This document shows, piece after piece, positions 25,437 through 33,168 of a stretch of DNA of 64,000 nucleotides; the stretch's first letter is position 1; the number at the start of each line of letters is the position of its first letter. This DNA comes from Frankia sp. QA3. GTDB lineage: Bacteria; Actinomycetota; Actinomycetes; Frankiales; Frankiaceae. The notes beneath the pieces are model-generated. The model ran no database searches. It was not told the DNA's origin and saw nothing but the letters and a program-made list of their open reading frames with translations. The translations under genes were made by a program, and so were the position numbers. The stretch lies in assembly GCF_000262465.1 (NCBI RefSeq), contig NZ_CM001489.1:5175564-5239563 (forward strand), in the 5' to 3' direction.

Positions 25437-25477
25437 TTGACACGACTCCTTGACGCTGACCATCAACACCAAGGAGG
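25437..25477 (+). promoter_or_regulatory. Possible promoter and strong RBS of small membrane protein gene
   Basis: A perfect -35-like TTGACA is at 25437-25442; the best -10 at the right distance, CATCAA at 25461-25466, is weak. AAGGAGG at 25471-25477 is a strong ribosome binding site nine bases before ATG 25487. Confidence 0.4.
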
Positions 25478-25486
25478 CAGGCTCAC

Positions 25487-25795
25487 ATGACCGATCAGGA
25501 CGACCTCGACGTCCAGCCGGACGGACGCCCGCGTGCAGACAGAACGGCTCGGCTGCGGGCCAGCCGGTTGGGGCGCGCCCGTGTACTGACGTGGGCGCCG
25601 TACCTTATTGCTCTCGCGCCACCGTCCGTCGAGGCTCTCAACGTTGTCCCCCTCGACTCGTGGCCGTTCGCCCTGGTAGCCGCCCTGCTGTCGGCCGCGG
25701 GCGGACTCTCCGGTGCGCAAGCCAGACAACCGGAGTCACCCCGTGCCGATGCGAAGCCGACTCCGACTCGGCGCTCAGACGCTGCCGGCTCATGA
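25487..25795 (+). CDS. Small membrane protein of unknown function
   Basis: 102 residues. The N-terminal 30 residues are acidic then basic ('DDLDVQPDGRPRADRTARL'). Two hydrophobic stretches follow: 'VLTWAPYLIALAPPSVEAL' and 'WPFALVAALLSAAGGLSGA', which could form two membrane helices joined by a short loop, leaving a charged C-terminal tail 'RADAKPTPTRRSDAAGS'. No family was recognised. The start is well supported by AAGGAGG nine bases upstream. It is divergent from the XRE gene. A gene this short with such a clear start is likely to be real; a holin-like, toxin-like or regulator-linked membrane role are all possible and none can be chosen. Confidence 0.65.
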   Translation: MTDQDDLDVQPDGRPRADRTARLRASRLGRARVLTWAPYLIALAPPSVEALNVVPLDSWPFALVAALLSAAGGLSGAQARQPESPRADAKPTPTRRSDAAGS

Positions 25796-25934
25796 GTTGA
25801 GCGACCATGCCTCGCTGAGAACTGGACCTCGAGAACTCACCAAGGCTCCTTGCGCTGGCCCTGCGATGCTCTCTTCGACGGAAACCACCACTTGTGGGAC
25901 CAGCCACCCAGAAGGCCACACTCGGCCAGGCCGA

Positions 25935-26942
25935 TCACGGCCTGAGATGTCTCCGCACAGCTCTGAAGTCCGGGTTGGCCACCGAGTCGGGCTGGGTTCC
26001 ATTCAGCACGGCGGAAACGTCGCGCACCACGTTCGAGCTAACTCGGTCGTTGCTTTCCCGGGAGCTGAATCCCATCTCCGGAACCGCCAGGAATCGGTCG
26101 GGGCCGAGTGCGACCAGATGGTCCCACGAGGGCCCGCTGCCTATACCGTCGAAGGCGACCGAAATATTTTTGTCACGCATCGCTCCTACCAGCGCCTCGA
26201 GATCGACCAGTTCAGGGCTTCCGGTGTTCACGATAACCGCATCGTTCTTCATGAGACTCAACTCGAGAGCCCCGATTTCGGGGGGCTCGCCTGGAAGCAG
26301 GCCCGGTCGATGAAGAGTAATCACGTCCGACTCGGCCATCAAAGCGCTCCTCGGGCGGTACTCCACGCCGAACAACTCCTCTGCAGGTCGGTCGCGTCGT
26401 GGCGTCGAGTAGCACACCTGCATGCCGAATCCATTACTGGCGATGGATGCGACGCGCGAACCTATCCGCCCTAGGCCGATCACTCCCAGCATTCTAGTCG
26501 CGAGTTCTCGGCCCGCAGGCGGGACGATCGTCGGAGTCGGCCCGCCGGCAATCCGCGTGGTGAACGGTCGAAGCATCGCAAGCGTCAGGAGCATGGTGAA
26601 CTCGGCCACCGCTGGCGCGTTGGCACCAGGGGTGTACACGACCGCGATGCCATGATCAGACGCGGTACGCCAGCCAGGAACACGACTGGCATAGTCCACA
26701 CCGGTCCATGCCAGGACCTCCAGCTCGTGCGCGCGGATGATGTGCTCCGCGGATACGGCCTCGTTACCTCCGATGATATAGCCCGCGGCGCCGATCAGCG
26801 CACGGTGCAGCTCTGCCTCGGCTAAGTCATCGCTTCGGACATGTCGGACCGTGTGCCCTTGACTCTCCAGGTACTCCATAGCGGCCGGCGTGACCAGGTC
26901 ACTCCCGGTCACGAGCACAGTCTTCGACGCGCCTCGGATCAC
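25935..26942 (-). CDS. D-2-hydroxyacid dehydrogenase homologue lacking the catalytic triad
   Basis: 335 residues, GTG start overlapping the aminotransferase stop as GTGA. The fold is clear: a lobe with 'IIGGNEAVSAEHIIRA', 'PGANAPAVAEFTMLLTLAML' (hinge), the Rossmann motif 'GVIGLGRIGSRVASIA', and 'SDVITLHRPGLLPGEPPEIG'. In this family an Arg (in N-x-x-RG), a Glu and a His (in PH-x-x) carry out hydride and proton transfer. Here the corresponding segments read 'VNTGSPELVDLEAL', 'VAFDGIGSGPSWDHLVAL' and 'AVPEMGFSSRESNDRVSSNV', so Arg, Glu and His all appear replaced. The cofactor site is intact. It is the last gene of a lower-G+C operon. It is either a pseudoenzyme that binds NAD(P)H or an enzyme with a changed reaction. 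Without alignment, the assignment of the three positions rests on motif spacing. Confidence 0.85.
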   Translation of the reverse strand: MIRGASKTVLVTGSDLVTPAAMEYLESQGHTVRHVRSDDLAEAELHRALIGAAGYIIGGNEAVSAEHIIRAHELEVLAWTGVDYASRVPGWRTASDHGIAVVYTPGANAPAVAEFTMLLTLAMLRPFTTRIAGGPTPTIVPPAGRELATRMLGVIGLGRIGSRVASIASNGFGMQVCYSTPRRDRPAEELFGVEYRPRSALMAESDVITLHRPGLLPGEPPEIGALELSLMKNDAVIVNTGSPELVDLEALVGAMRDKNISVAFDGIGSGPSWDHLVALGPDRFLAVPEMGFSSRESNDRVSSNVVRDVSAVLNGTQPDSVANPDFRAVRRHLRP

Positions 26943-28081
26943 CGAACCTCACCGAGTACGTCAGCCAGGACGCCGACCCCCTTCGCGAAGTACTCCTCGT
27001 CGCGGAGCAAGGCAATGCGTATCCGATCTGGACCGCCCGCACATCGCGCCGATCCGCACCAGGAGAAGCGGTCGCCTGGCAGAATCTCCAGGTTTCTGGA
27101 ACGGCACTGCTGGACGATCTCGTCGCGGCGAGGTCCGACGGCGACCCAGGCGATGCTCAGGTGGGAGGTGATGTGATCGTCCGACCCAGACAGCAGACTC
27201 GCAGGCAGAGCTGCTGCGAGGACGTCATTGAGCCTACGCCTGTTCACGGCTACAATCTCTCTGGCAGTCGCGACTTCATTGTCGGCACGCAATGGATCCA
27301 GAGCGGCGCCGAGTAGCCGCAGACTGAGCTCGGACACATTCAGCAGGAATTCGCTCTGTATCTCCCGGATAGTGTCAACGAGATTCCGTGTGACCGAGAG
27401 AACGCTCAGCTTGGTGTCAAGCAGTGACAGCACTTTCCCGGTGTCGTCCAGTGATGCGGCCGTAACCTCGTACTCGTCCGCCTCGGCTATGACGTCCCAT
27501 CTCATGTCGTCATCGAACCATCTGAAGGCGAGATCGAAAACAAGGTGGACCCGTCGCTCAGCCGCCCATTCGAACAAGCCTCGCACCGCCGTTCTCCCTA
27601 GTCCCGCTCCAGTCGGGTTGTTGGGTGTGACAACCACCAACGCACCGAGGCCGAGCGAGTCGAGGTAGGTAAAGTCGACAGACGGCATGAGGCGTGCCTC
27701 AGGTACGGGTATAAGAGACAGACCCAGCAGTCTCAAAAGGCCCGGAATGCTGTCGAACGTCGGACAGATGACGCCGACAGAGCGACCAGTTGACGCCAGG
27801 AAGACGCCGACCACTGTCAATGCCACGGACGATGAGTAGAAGATGAATGACGGCTCCTTGTAAGCCTGTCCGGTGTGCGAGGTAAGAGAGTCCAAGAATT
27901 TCCGCTCAGCACTCGATTGGTCACGGCGAGACTCGTCGAGAAGGCTGGAAAGAAGGGAGCGAATATGCAGCGAGGTGCCGACTCCAAGGCTCTGCCTGGC
28001 GTGCCCATCAGAAAGATTTATTGCCGTCGACCTGAGGGCGACCGACTCTAGGAGCGTGAGGTTGGGGACCACTCTGGTCAT
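26939..28081 (-). CDS. PLP-dependent aminotransferase-like protein (class I/II fold)
   Basis: 380 residues, ATG overlapping the upstream stop as ATGA. Fold type I elements: 'FIFYSSSVALTVVGVFLAS' (phosphate-binding region), 'VVVTPNNPTGAGLGRTAVRG' (NPTG loop), 'VHLVFDLAFRWFDDD' (Asp to the PLP ring nitrogen) and 'SLDDTGKVLSLLDTKLSVLS', in which the Lys after 'DDTG' is the best candidate for the Schiff base. The last motif differs from the usual S-(L/F)-SK-x-(F/Y) and is closer to that of arginine-modifying PLP enzymes such as MppP and the VioD/capreomycidine synthase group. That resemblance is from memory and should be tested. The enzyme could transaminate, oxidise or cyclise an amino acid, consistent with D-amino acid oxidase- and 2-hydroxyacid dehydrogenase-like partners in the same operon. 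Confidence 0.82.
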   Translation of the reverse strand: MTRVVPNLTLLESVALRSTAINLSDGHARQSLGVGTSLHIRSLLSSLLDESRRDQSSAERKFLDSLTSHTGQAYKEPSFIFYSSSVALTVVGVFLASTGRSVGVICPTFDSIPGLLRLLGLSLIPVPEARLMPSVDFTYLDSLGLGALVVVTPNNPTGAGLGRTAVRGLFEWAAERRVHLVFDLAFRWFDDDMRWDVIAEADEYEVTAASLDDTGKVLSLLDTKLSVLSVTRNLVDTIREIQSEFLLNVSELSLRLLGAALDPLRADNEVATAREIVAVNRRRLNDVLAAALPASLLSGSDDHITSHLSIAWVAVGPRRDEIVQQCRSRNLEILPGDRFSWCGSARCAGGPDRIRIALLRDEEYFAKGVGVLADVLGEVR

Positions 28082-28977
28082 AGATCACACACCAAAATCG
28101 ACAGCATGCCTCGAGCCGAGAATCGCCGCGTCTCGAACAACGCCTCGACCCTGGCACCGGTCGAATTAGCGATGCGGCCGACGAGTTCAGGAAGTTGACT
28201 GAGGCCGGCGTCGTCAGGTTCGTGCTCGATAATCGCACGCGCTCCCGGGAATCGCTTCTCCGCGTTCCTCAGCACGGCAATCACCAGATCGTTGTAGGGC
28301 ACCCTGCGATCAGGGGGACGCTCTGGCCCGCGCAGACCCGAGTTTGAGAGCGCGTCTACTGCCTGAATAACAAGGTCCGGCTCGGCATCAGATCTGGGCG
28401 ACGCCGGCCCGAAGGGTGGCGACGTATAGATGACGACCTGCCCGCTGATCCGCTGGAGATCCGTCCAGCTCATTTCCTGGGTGGCGTCGCCCCAGACCAT
28501 CGACGAACCAGCGGCCGATCCTGGCAGGGTCGTGATGTCAGTCTCGATATCGTGATGAGTGAGCCTGTGCCCTTGCTTCGCAGCAAGTTCACGTACTAGA
28601 GCGACATGTGGTTCGATACCCATGGGCAGCACACTCTGGCCGGGAGATTCGTCGGCCAGGGACTCGTGGTGGCGGGCCGATCGATCAGATCCGTCACTGC
28701 CAGCGTAAAAGATCTTCGCCATGCAGACCGACACGAGTACGGGGTCGCATTCGATGCCAAGGAATGGCACCCCAAGCCTTCGGGCGGCGACGGCGAGGCT
28801 ACCAGCCCCAGCGAAAGGGTCGACTAATACTGCAGGAGCCGAGAGTCCGAGTTCTTCGATGATGCGGAGGGTGGTGGAGACATTGGACGAGTTCGCTGCC
28901 TGATACCACCGATCGACGGGCTCCGACGGATCGGGGAGGTATTCCGCCAGACACGACGGAAACCCGAACGGCTTCAC
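28078..28977 (-). CDS. DNA-methylase-like SAM-dependent methyltransferase
   Basis: 299 residues from GTG 28977, with GGGAGG 11 bases upstream; the frame is open to an ATG at 29100 but that extension has no Shine-Dalgarno and no conserved look. The protein starts 'VKPFGFPSCLAEYLPDPSEP' and has the DNA-methylase hallmarks: motif I 'VDPFAGAGSLAVAARRLGVP' with 'FLGIECDPV', and motif IV 'VIYTSPPFGPASP', the (D/N/S)PP(Y/F) box of amino-methyltransferases. 'RVPYNDLVIAVLRNAEKRFP' and 'GARAIIEHEP' follow. In its family it would methylate N4 of cytosine or N6 of adenine. No restriction enzyme or specificity domain is nearby, and it is embedded in a metabolic operon, so a solitary regulator of DNA or a methylase of a small amine are both possible. 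Confidence 0.78.
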   Translation of the reverse strand: MKPFGFPSCLAEYLPDPSEPVDRWYQAANSSNVSTTLRIIEELGLSAPAVLVDPFAGAGSLAVAARRLGVPFLGIECDPVLVSVCMAKIFYAGSDGSDRSARHHESLADESPGQSVLPMGIEPHVALVRELAAKQGHRLTHHDIETDITTLPGSAAGSSMVWGDATQEMSWTDLQRISGQVVIYTSPPFGPASPRSDAEPDLVIQAVDALSNSGLRGPERPPDRRVPYNDLVIAVLRNAEKRFPGARAIIEHEPDDAGLSQLPELVGRIANSTGARVEALFETRRFSARGMLSILVCDL

Positions 28978-29215
28978 TTCGATTGTTTCCTCCCACCCGT
29001 GGTCGGTCGGTCGTTCGCGACCCTTGCAGCCAGCATCGACGCAGGCGTGGGCAGCGACGCCGAAATATATCGGCGCTGCGCGAGAACGAGAAGACACCAT
29101 GTGGCTTCGGCTACAAAGAATCCTACTTCGTCACGTTTTGCGGTCTCCTTGCCACACCCAACGAGCCGGTCTTCATGTAATCTATTTGGCCGTTACCACG
29201 AACATTTTTCGTCGA

Positions 29216-30163
29216 TCAGAGCATCGCTTGAACACTCCTCGCGCATCCCCAGGATAGGGTTATCCCGGATCCACCGTGTCCGTAGTTGTGGATAATCACG
29301 GTTTCGTCGACGATCGTTCGATCCAGCCGCACCTCGGGTCGAACCGGCCGGAAGGCAGAGCGACTGGCCAAAATTTTGGCTCCGCAGAGCCGGGGCTCGA
29401 TCGCAGAGCAACGCTTCCTTATTTTGACAGCCGCAGCGTTTGCCGTGGCTACATCAACGTGTTCCCCGAATACACATCCGCCGAGAATTACATGGTCCGC
29501 ATGTGCTATATAGTACGTCGGCTCGTCTACCTCCGGGTAGTCGGAGAAGAAACCCGTGAGGCCCGGATTTTCAGTTACGAGTAATTGCCCCCAGCTCGGA
29601 CGTAGAGTTTCATCTGGTACCAGGATCCGCGCTCCCAGACCGGTGCAGTTCACCACAATCTTTGCGTACGGTGTTACCTCCTGAAGGGATCTTAAGGGCT
29701 GCGATAGAACTGTGACCTGTACTGCGGCACTGCGCAGTCTCTCGTCAAGGTAGCGAAGATAGACGGGCATATCGAAAATGGGGGCAGAGTACGTCCAGGA
29801 TCCGATATATCCAGGCGGCGTCTCGGCTGCTGAACTGAGCCGAAAATCATCAAACTGGTGCAACCATTCAGGCGGCTCCATTGGAACGCGAGTCGCTTCT
29901 CCACCATGCACAAACTTAACGCCCGTGCGATCCAGAGAACAAAGCGGCCTTACTTCCTCTAATGTGCGGATACTCCATTCGAGCACTCGAGGATCGTTGA
30001 CGACGTACGGGCCCCATAAGGCGCCTGCTAAAGCAGAGGTGGTGCGCTGGTACGGTTCCGCGGTGACTATGCGGACCTTGGCGCCCGCCTCGGCTAGGCA
30101 CAGCGCTGTCGTCATACCGCTGACGCCCGAGCCGAGCACAAGGACCTCTTGCCCCATAGCCAT
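29216..30163 (-). CDS. D-amino-acid oxidase-like FAD enzyme
   Basis: 315 residues from ATG 30163. 'EVLVLGSGVSGMTTALCLAE' is the FAD GxGxxG fingerprint, followed by 'KVRIVTAEPYQRTTSALAGA' with the 'S-x-x-AGA-x-W' segment typical of DAO. 'IVVNCTGLGARILVPDE', 'YYIAHADHVILGGCV', 'FRPVRPEVRLDR' and the C-terminal 'IIHNYGHGGSGITLSWGCA' complete the D-amino-acid oxidase signature. The Tyr/Arg pair that binds the substrate carboxylate is present in 'TYYIA' and 'RPVRPEVR'. The reaction would be D-amino acid + O2 to imino acid + H2O2; glycine-oxidase-like activity is an alternative. No Shine-Dalgarno is seen; a TATACT box 7-12 bases before the ATG suggests a leaderless mRNA. It is the first gene of the four-gene lower-G+C operon. 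Confidence 0.88.
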   Translation of the reverse strand: MAMGQEVLVLGSGVSGMTTALCLAEAGAKVRIVTAEPYQRTTSALAGALWGPYVVNDPRVLEWSIRTLEEVRPLCSLDRTGVKFVHGGEATRVPMEPPEWLHQFDDFRLSSAAETPPGYIGSWTYSAPIFDMPVYLRYLDERLRSAAVQVTVLSQPLRSLQEVTPYAKIVVNCTGLGARILVPDETLRPSWGQLLVTENPGLTGFFSDYPEVDEPTYYIAHADHVILGGCVFGEHVDVATANAAAVKIRKRCSAIEPRLCGAKILASRSAFRPVRPEVRLDRTIVDETVIIHNYGHGGSGITLSWGCARSVQAML

Positions 30164-30169
30164 GTCGGC

Positions 30170-30175
30170 AGTATA
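30170..30175 (-). promoter_or_regulatory. -10-like box for a leaderless D-amino-acid oxidase-like gene
   Basis: On the minus strand TATACT lies at 30175-30170, six bases before ATG 30163, so transcription should begin at or next to the start codon. The -35 region is weak. This would be the main promoter of the lower-G+C operon. Confidence 0.45.
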
Positions 30176-30297
30176 GCCTGCTTCTCCCCTTGTATGTGTT
30201 CTGATCGGGTCGAGCCGGCCGGGCCTCATCTCGAGGTCTCGGGTGGTTCCGAAGATTTCTTGCTAACGAGTCATCGCGGCCTCGCTGGTCGTTCCGG

Positions 30298-30783
30298 TCA
30301 GCCAGGTGCGCCCCGCTCGACAGAGCCATGAAGTGCCAGCTCATGGATCTGGCGGTGTTCGTCGGGGCCGAGGTAATCGGCGATCTCGCCGAGCCGCACG
30401 AAACCCAGCCGGCGGTAGAGCCGTACCGCGGCGACGTTCTCACCGTCCACGGTGAGCCGGACCCGATCTAGACCCTGCGCACGCAGGCGGTCGAGGGAGG
30501 CGCCGGCGAGCCGTCGGCCGAACCCCCGGCCGCGGCTGTCCGGTTCGACCCCCAGGCCCAGGAACCAGGCCAGGCCGCGAGTCGTCGAGTTGACCGCGAT
30601 GGAGTATCCGCACATCCCGCCCGCCTGTTCCAGCACGAGCAGTTCGCCGCGGTGCACGTCGAAGATCTGTCTCAGGACGAAGTAGGGATAGGCAAGATGG
30701 CCGAAGATCATCTCATCCAGCGCGGTGAGGGCCGCCAGATCCTTTTCCTGTACCTGCCTGATGATGGTCGGGAAGGAACCCAT
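30298..30783 (-). CDS. GNAT-family N-acetyltransferase (RimI-like)
   Basis: 161 residues from ATG 30783, preceded by GGAGG at a six-base spacing. The classic GNAT order is visible: 'IIRQVQEKDLAALTALDEMI', 'GELLVLEQAGGMCGYSIAVN', the central strand 'AWFLGLGVEPDSRGRGFGRR' with the acetyl-CoA loop R-G-x-G-x-G, then 'RLTVDGENVAAVRLYRRLGF' and 'RLGEIADYLG'. This is close in length and layout to RimI-type acetyltransferases, which modify protein N-termini or small amines. It lies upstream of the D-amino-acid oxidase-like gene on the same strand, 134 bases away, but its G+C content looks like that of the host genome rather than of the operon, so it is probably not part of it. Confidence 0.86.
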   Translation of the reverse strand: MGSFPTIIRQVQEKDLAALTALDEMIFGHLAYPYFVLRQIFDVHRGELLVLEQAGGMCGYSIAVNSTTRGLAWFLGLGVEPDSRGRGFGRRLAGASLDRLRAQGLDRVRLTVDGENVAAVRLYRRLGFVRLGEIADYLGPDEHRQIHELALHGSVERGAPG

Positions 30784-31089
30784 GCCCGCCTCCGGTGAGC
30801 GTGGCGCGGCCCGGCGCCGTCCGCCGGCGCGGTCGCCGGCCTGGCTCCATCGCGTCCACGATCCGTGTGATCCGTGCGCTCCGCCTCCATCATCGTCCGC
30901 AGCGCATACAGCCGCACACAATCTGCGATCCGTTACCCCGAAGTGGTCTCCCGGTGTACCTGGACCGACGCGAATGCCCTCGGGCGGTTAACACCTCCGC
31001 CTGACTATGGCGCGGATCACTTCATGAGCCGCCGGATCAGGGGCAGGGCACCCGGGGAACCATGCCCCCCAGGGACGAGGAGCCTGCCT
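30784..31089. other. Divergent intergenic region between GNAT and MscS genes
   Basis: About 306 bases with no supported gene. It must hold the promoters of both divergent genes. No strong dyad or alternative sigma motif was found. Confidence 0.5.
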
Positions 31090-32718
31090 GTGCGTGTAAG
31101 CGCCGCGCCCGATCTGTCCTTCTCCAACATGCAGTCGACGATCGCCGTGCTGACGGTCCTGGTCGGCGCGGTCGTCGTCGCCGTGGCCGCCGCCATGCTG
31201 CTGCACCGGGTCGCACTGCGCATCGGCCGGCATTCCCAGATCGTCGCCGACCTCGCGCACCGCGGCCGGCGGCCCGTCCGGCTGACCCTGATCCTGCTCG
31301 CGCTGCTCATCGGCCTCAACGCCACCCACGAACAGGACTGGACACAGCCGGCGGTCCACGTCTGCGACATCCTGTTGATCGCCGGGATCGGCTGGTGCAT
31401 CGCCGTGCTCGCGTTCGTCTTCGAGGAGCTGGCGCTCGCGCGCTACCGGGTCGACGTCGTCGACAACCGGCACGCCCGGCGGGTGCGCACCCAGGTCACG
31501 CTGATGCGGCGGATCACCGTCGCCATCATCTCGATCATCGCCGGTGCGTCGATGCTCATGACGATCCCGAGCGTGCGCGTCGCCGGGGCCAGCATCTTCG
31601 CCAGCGCCGGCGTCGTCGGCATCGTCGCGGGCCTGGCGGCCCAGACCTCGCTGGCCAACGTCTTCGCGGGCCTGCAGCTCGCGTTCACCGACGCCATCCG
31701 GGTCGACGACGTGGTCGTCGTCGAGGAGGAGTGGGGCCGGATCGAGGAGATCACGCTGACCTACGTCGTCGTCCACATCTGGGACGACCGGCGGATGATC
31801 CTGCCGTCGACGTACTTCACCACGACGCCGTTCCAGAACTGGACCCGCAAGGAGTCCGCGGTGCTCGGCGCGGTCGAGCTGGACCTCGACTGGGAGGTCC
31901 CGCTCGAGGAGATGCGCGCCGAGATGCACCGGGTCCTGGAGGCCACCGACCTGTGGGACCAGCGGGTCTGCGTGCTGCAGGTGACCGACGCCGTCGGCGA
32001 CCACATCCGGATCCGGGTGCTGGTCAGTGGCAAGGACGGCCCGACCACCTTCGACCTGCGCTGCCACGTGCGGGAGGCGCTCGTGCTGTGGGTTCAGCGC
32101 AACCACCCCCACGCGCTGCCGCGGACCCGCATCGAGTTCGACGCCGCCGCCCACCTCTCCGGCCCCGGCCACCTCGGCCTCGCCGACGACCACCGCGACG
32201 AAGACCGGCACAATGGTGCCGGCCCTTACGGTGCCAAGAGCCGCCGTGACGGAGCCGGCGACCGCGACGGCGGCGCCGTCGGCACCCTGCTGCGCGAGCG
32301 GGACGACCGCGGCCGCGCGCCGAGCGACCGGCTCCGCAAGCGCGACGGGGCCCGGCGCGGCTGGGAGCCGATCACCACGATCACCCTGTCCACCCGGGAC
32401 GGCCACGGCAGCCACCTGCCACCGACGCCCCGCACTCCCGACGACCCGGCCGACCCGGGCCGCACCGGCAATGCCGCGGACGGGCCGCATCCCCCCCACG
32501 CCGACGCCGCCGACGACGCGCGGCTGTTCTCCGGCGCCAGCCCGGACGCCGCCCAGCGGGCGCGCGACTTCAGTGAGACCCCCGACCACGACACCGCCGA
32601 CCCCCCGGATCACCACGGCGACGACGGCCGCGACGATTCGAGCGCCGGGAGGCGGGCCATGTGGGACCCGGACGCCGCCGGCCGTACCGACCGCGGAGCC
32701 GGCGCGCAAGATGGCTGA
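31090..32718 (+). CDS. MscS-family mechanosensitive ion channel with long disordered tail
   Basis: 542 residues from GTG 31090 (GAGGAG seven bases upstream; an earlier ATG at 30874 has no support). Four or five membrane helices: 'TIAVLTVLVGAVVVAVAAAM', 'VRLTLILLALLIGL', 'CDILLIAGIGWCIAVLAFVF', 'RITVAIISIIAGASMLM' and the pore-lining helix 'IFASAGVVGIVAGLAAQTSL'. The MscS beta domain is 'LAFTDAIRVDDVVVVEEEWG' and 'RIEEITLTYVVVHIWDDRRM', then 'ILPSTYFTTTPFQNWTRK'. The channel releases solutes at hypo-osmotic shock in the plasma membrane. Residues about 360-542 are a very long, charged, Asp/Arg/His/Pro-rich tail, predicted disordered and cytoplasmic, not found in the core family. Confidence 0.9.
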   Translation: MRVSAAPDLSFSNMQSTIAVLTVLVGAVVVAVAAAMLLHRVALRIGRHSQIVADLAHRGRRPVRLTLILLALLIGLNATHEQDWTQPAVHVCDILLIAGIGWCIAVLAFVFEELALARYRVDVVDNRHARRVRTQVTLMRRITVAIISIIAGASMLMTIPSVRVAGASIFASAGVVGIVAGLAAQTSLANVFAGLQLAFTDAIRVDDVVVVEEEWGRIEEITLTYVVVHIWDDRRMILPSTYFTTTPFQNWTRKESAVLGAVELDLDWEVPLEEMRAEMHRVLEATDLWDQRVCVLQVTDAVGDHIRIRVLVSGKDGPTTFDLRCHVREALVLWVQRNHPHALPRTRIEFDAAAHLSGPGHLGLADDHRDEDRHNGAGPYGAKSRRDGAGDRDGGAVGTLLRERDDRGRAPSDRLRKRDGARRGWEPITTITLSTRDGHGSHLPPTPRTPDDPADPGRTGNAADGPHPPHADAADDARLFSGASPDAAQRARDFSETPDHDTADPPDHHGDDGRDDSSAGRRAMWDPDAAGRTDRGAGAQDG

Positions 32719-32875
32719 GACGGCGGCCTAGACCGCGGGCAGCACTGCCTCGCCCGACTCCCGCGGTCGGATCCGACGCTTTCGGGGTTCTGGCTACCGT
32801 CACGTTGCCCGGCGGCACCCTCTGTGGTGCCGGTGACGGGGAGGTAGCGGCGGGGCCCAACCGCCGAACATACCG

Positions 32876-32925
32876 AACTGCCGGTCAGGACCAACTGCCG
32901 GTCAGGACCAACTGCCGGTCAGGAC
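32876..32925. repeat. 17-bp tandem repeat next to GNAT pseudogene
   Basis: AACTGCCGGTCAGGACC occurs twice exactly, with a third copy lacking its last base. The last copy contains the stop codon of the remnant on the minus strand. Confidence 0.85.
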
Positions 32926-33168
32926 GCAGGTTCCACTCGAAGCCGCATGAGTCCAGCGGCAGTTGGCCGAAATCCGCACTGCCCAGAGAAGGTCTCCAGG
33001 TGCGGCTCGTAATCGACATGCAGCCACGCGGGACAGCATCGGCGCGAAGGAGGTCGGCCCATGAGTCGGCCAAGACGCACCGAACAACTCGTTGAGCTCA
33101 GCATCCGTCAGACCAGGACGCACCACCAGCATCGCATCGTTGGCCTGCGACGAATCGCTGATCATCAT
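32919..33168 (-). pseudogene. GNAT acetyltransferase remnant with internal deletion
   Basis: The minus strand begins 'MLVVRPGLTDAELNELFGAS' then 'WPTHGPTSFAPMLSR', the N-terminus of a well-known GNAT subfamily. In another frame the same strand gives 'WLHVDYEPHLETF' and 'CGFRPTAAGLMRLR', which is the C-terminal end of that subfamily. The whole acetyl-CoA-binding core between them is missing and the frame changes at the junction, so the gene has lost about two thirds of its length and cannot work. Confidence 0.7.

Noticed and set aside
28977..29100. 41-codon N-terminal extension of the methylase-like protein
   Set aside because: No Shine-Dalgarno before the ATG at 29100 and the extension does not resemble family N-termini; the GTG at 28977 with GGGAGG upstream is preferred, though not proven.
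30988..32709. 573-codon minus-strand frame opposite the MscS gene
   Set aside because: No start signal; translation is Val/Gly/Asp-rich low complexity; the plus strand carries a complete MscS domain.
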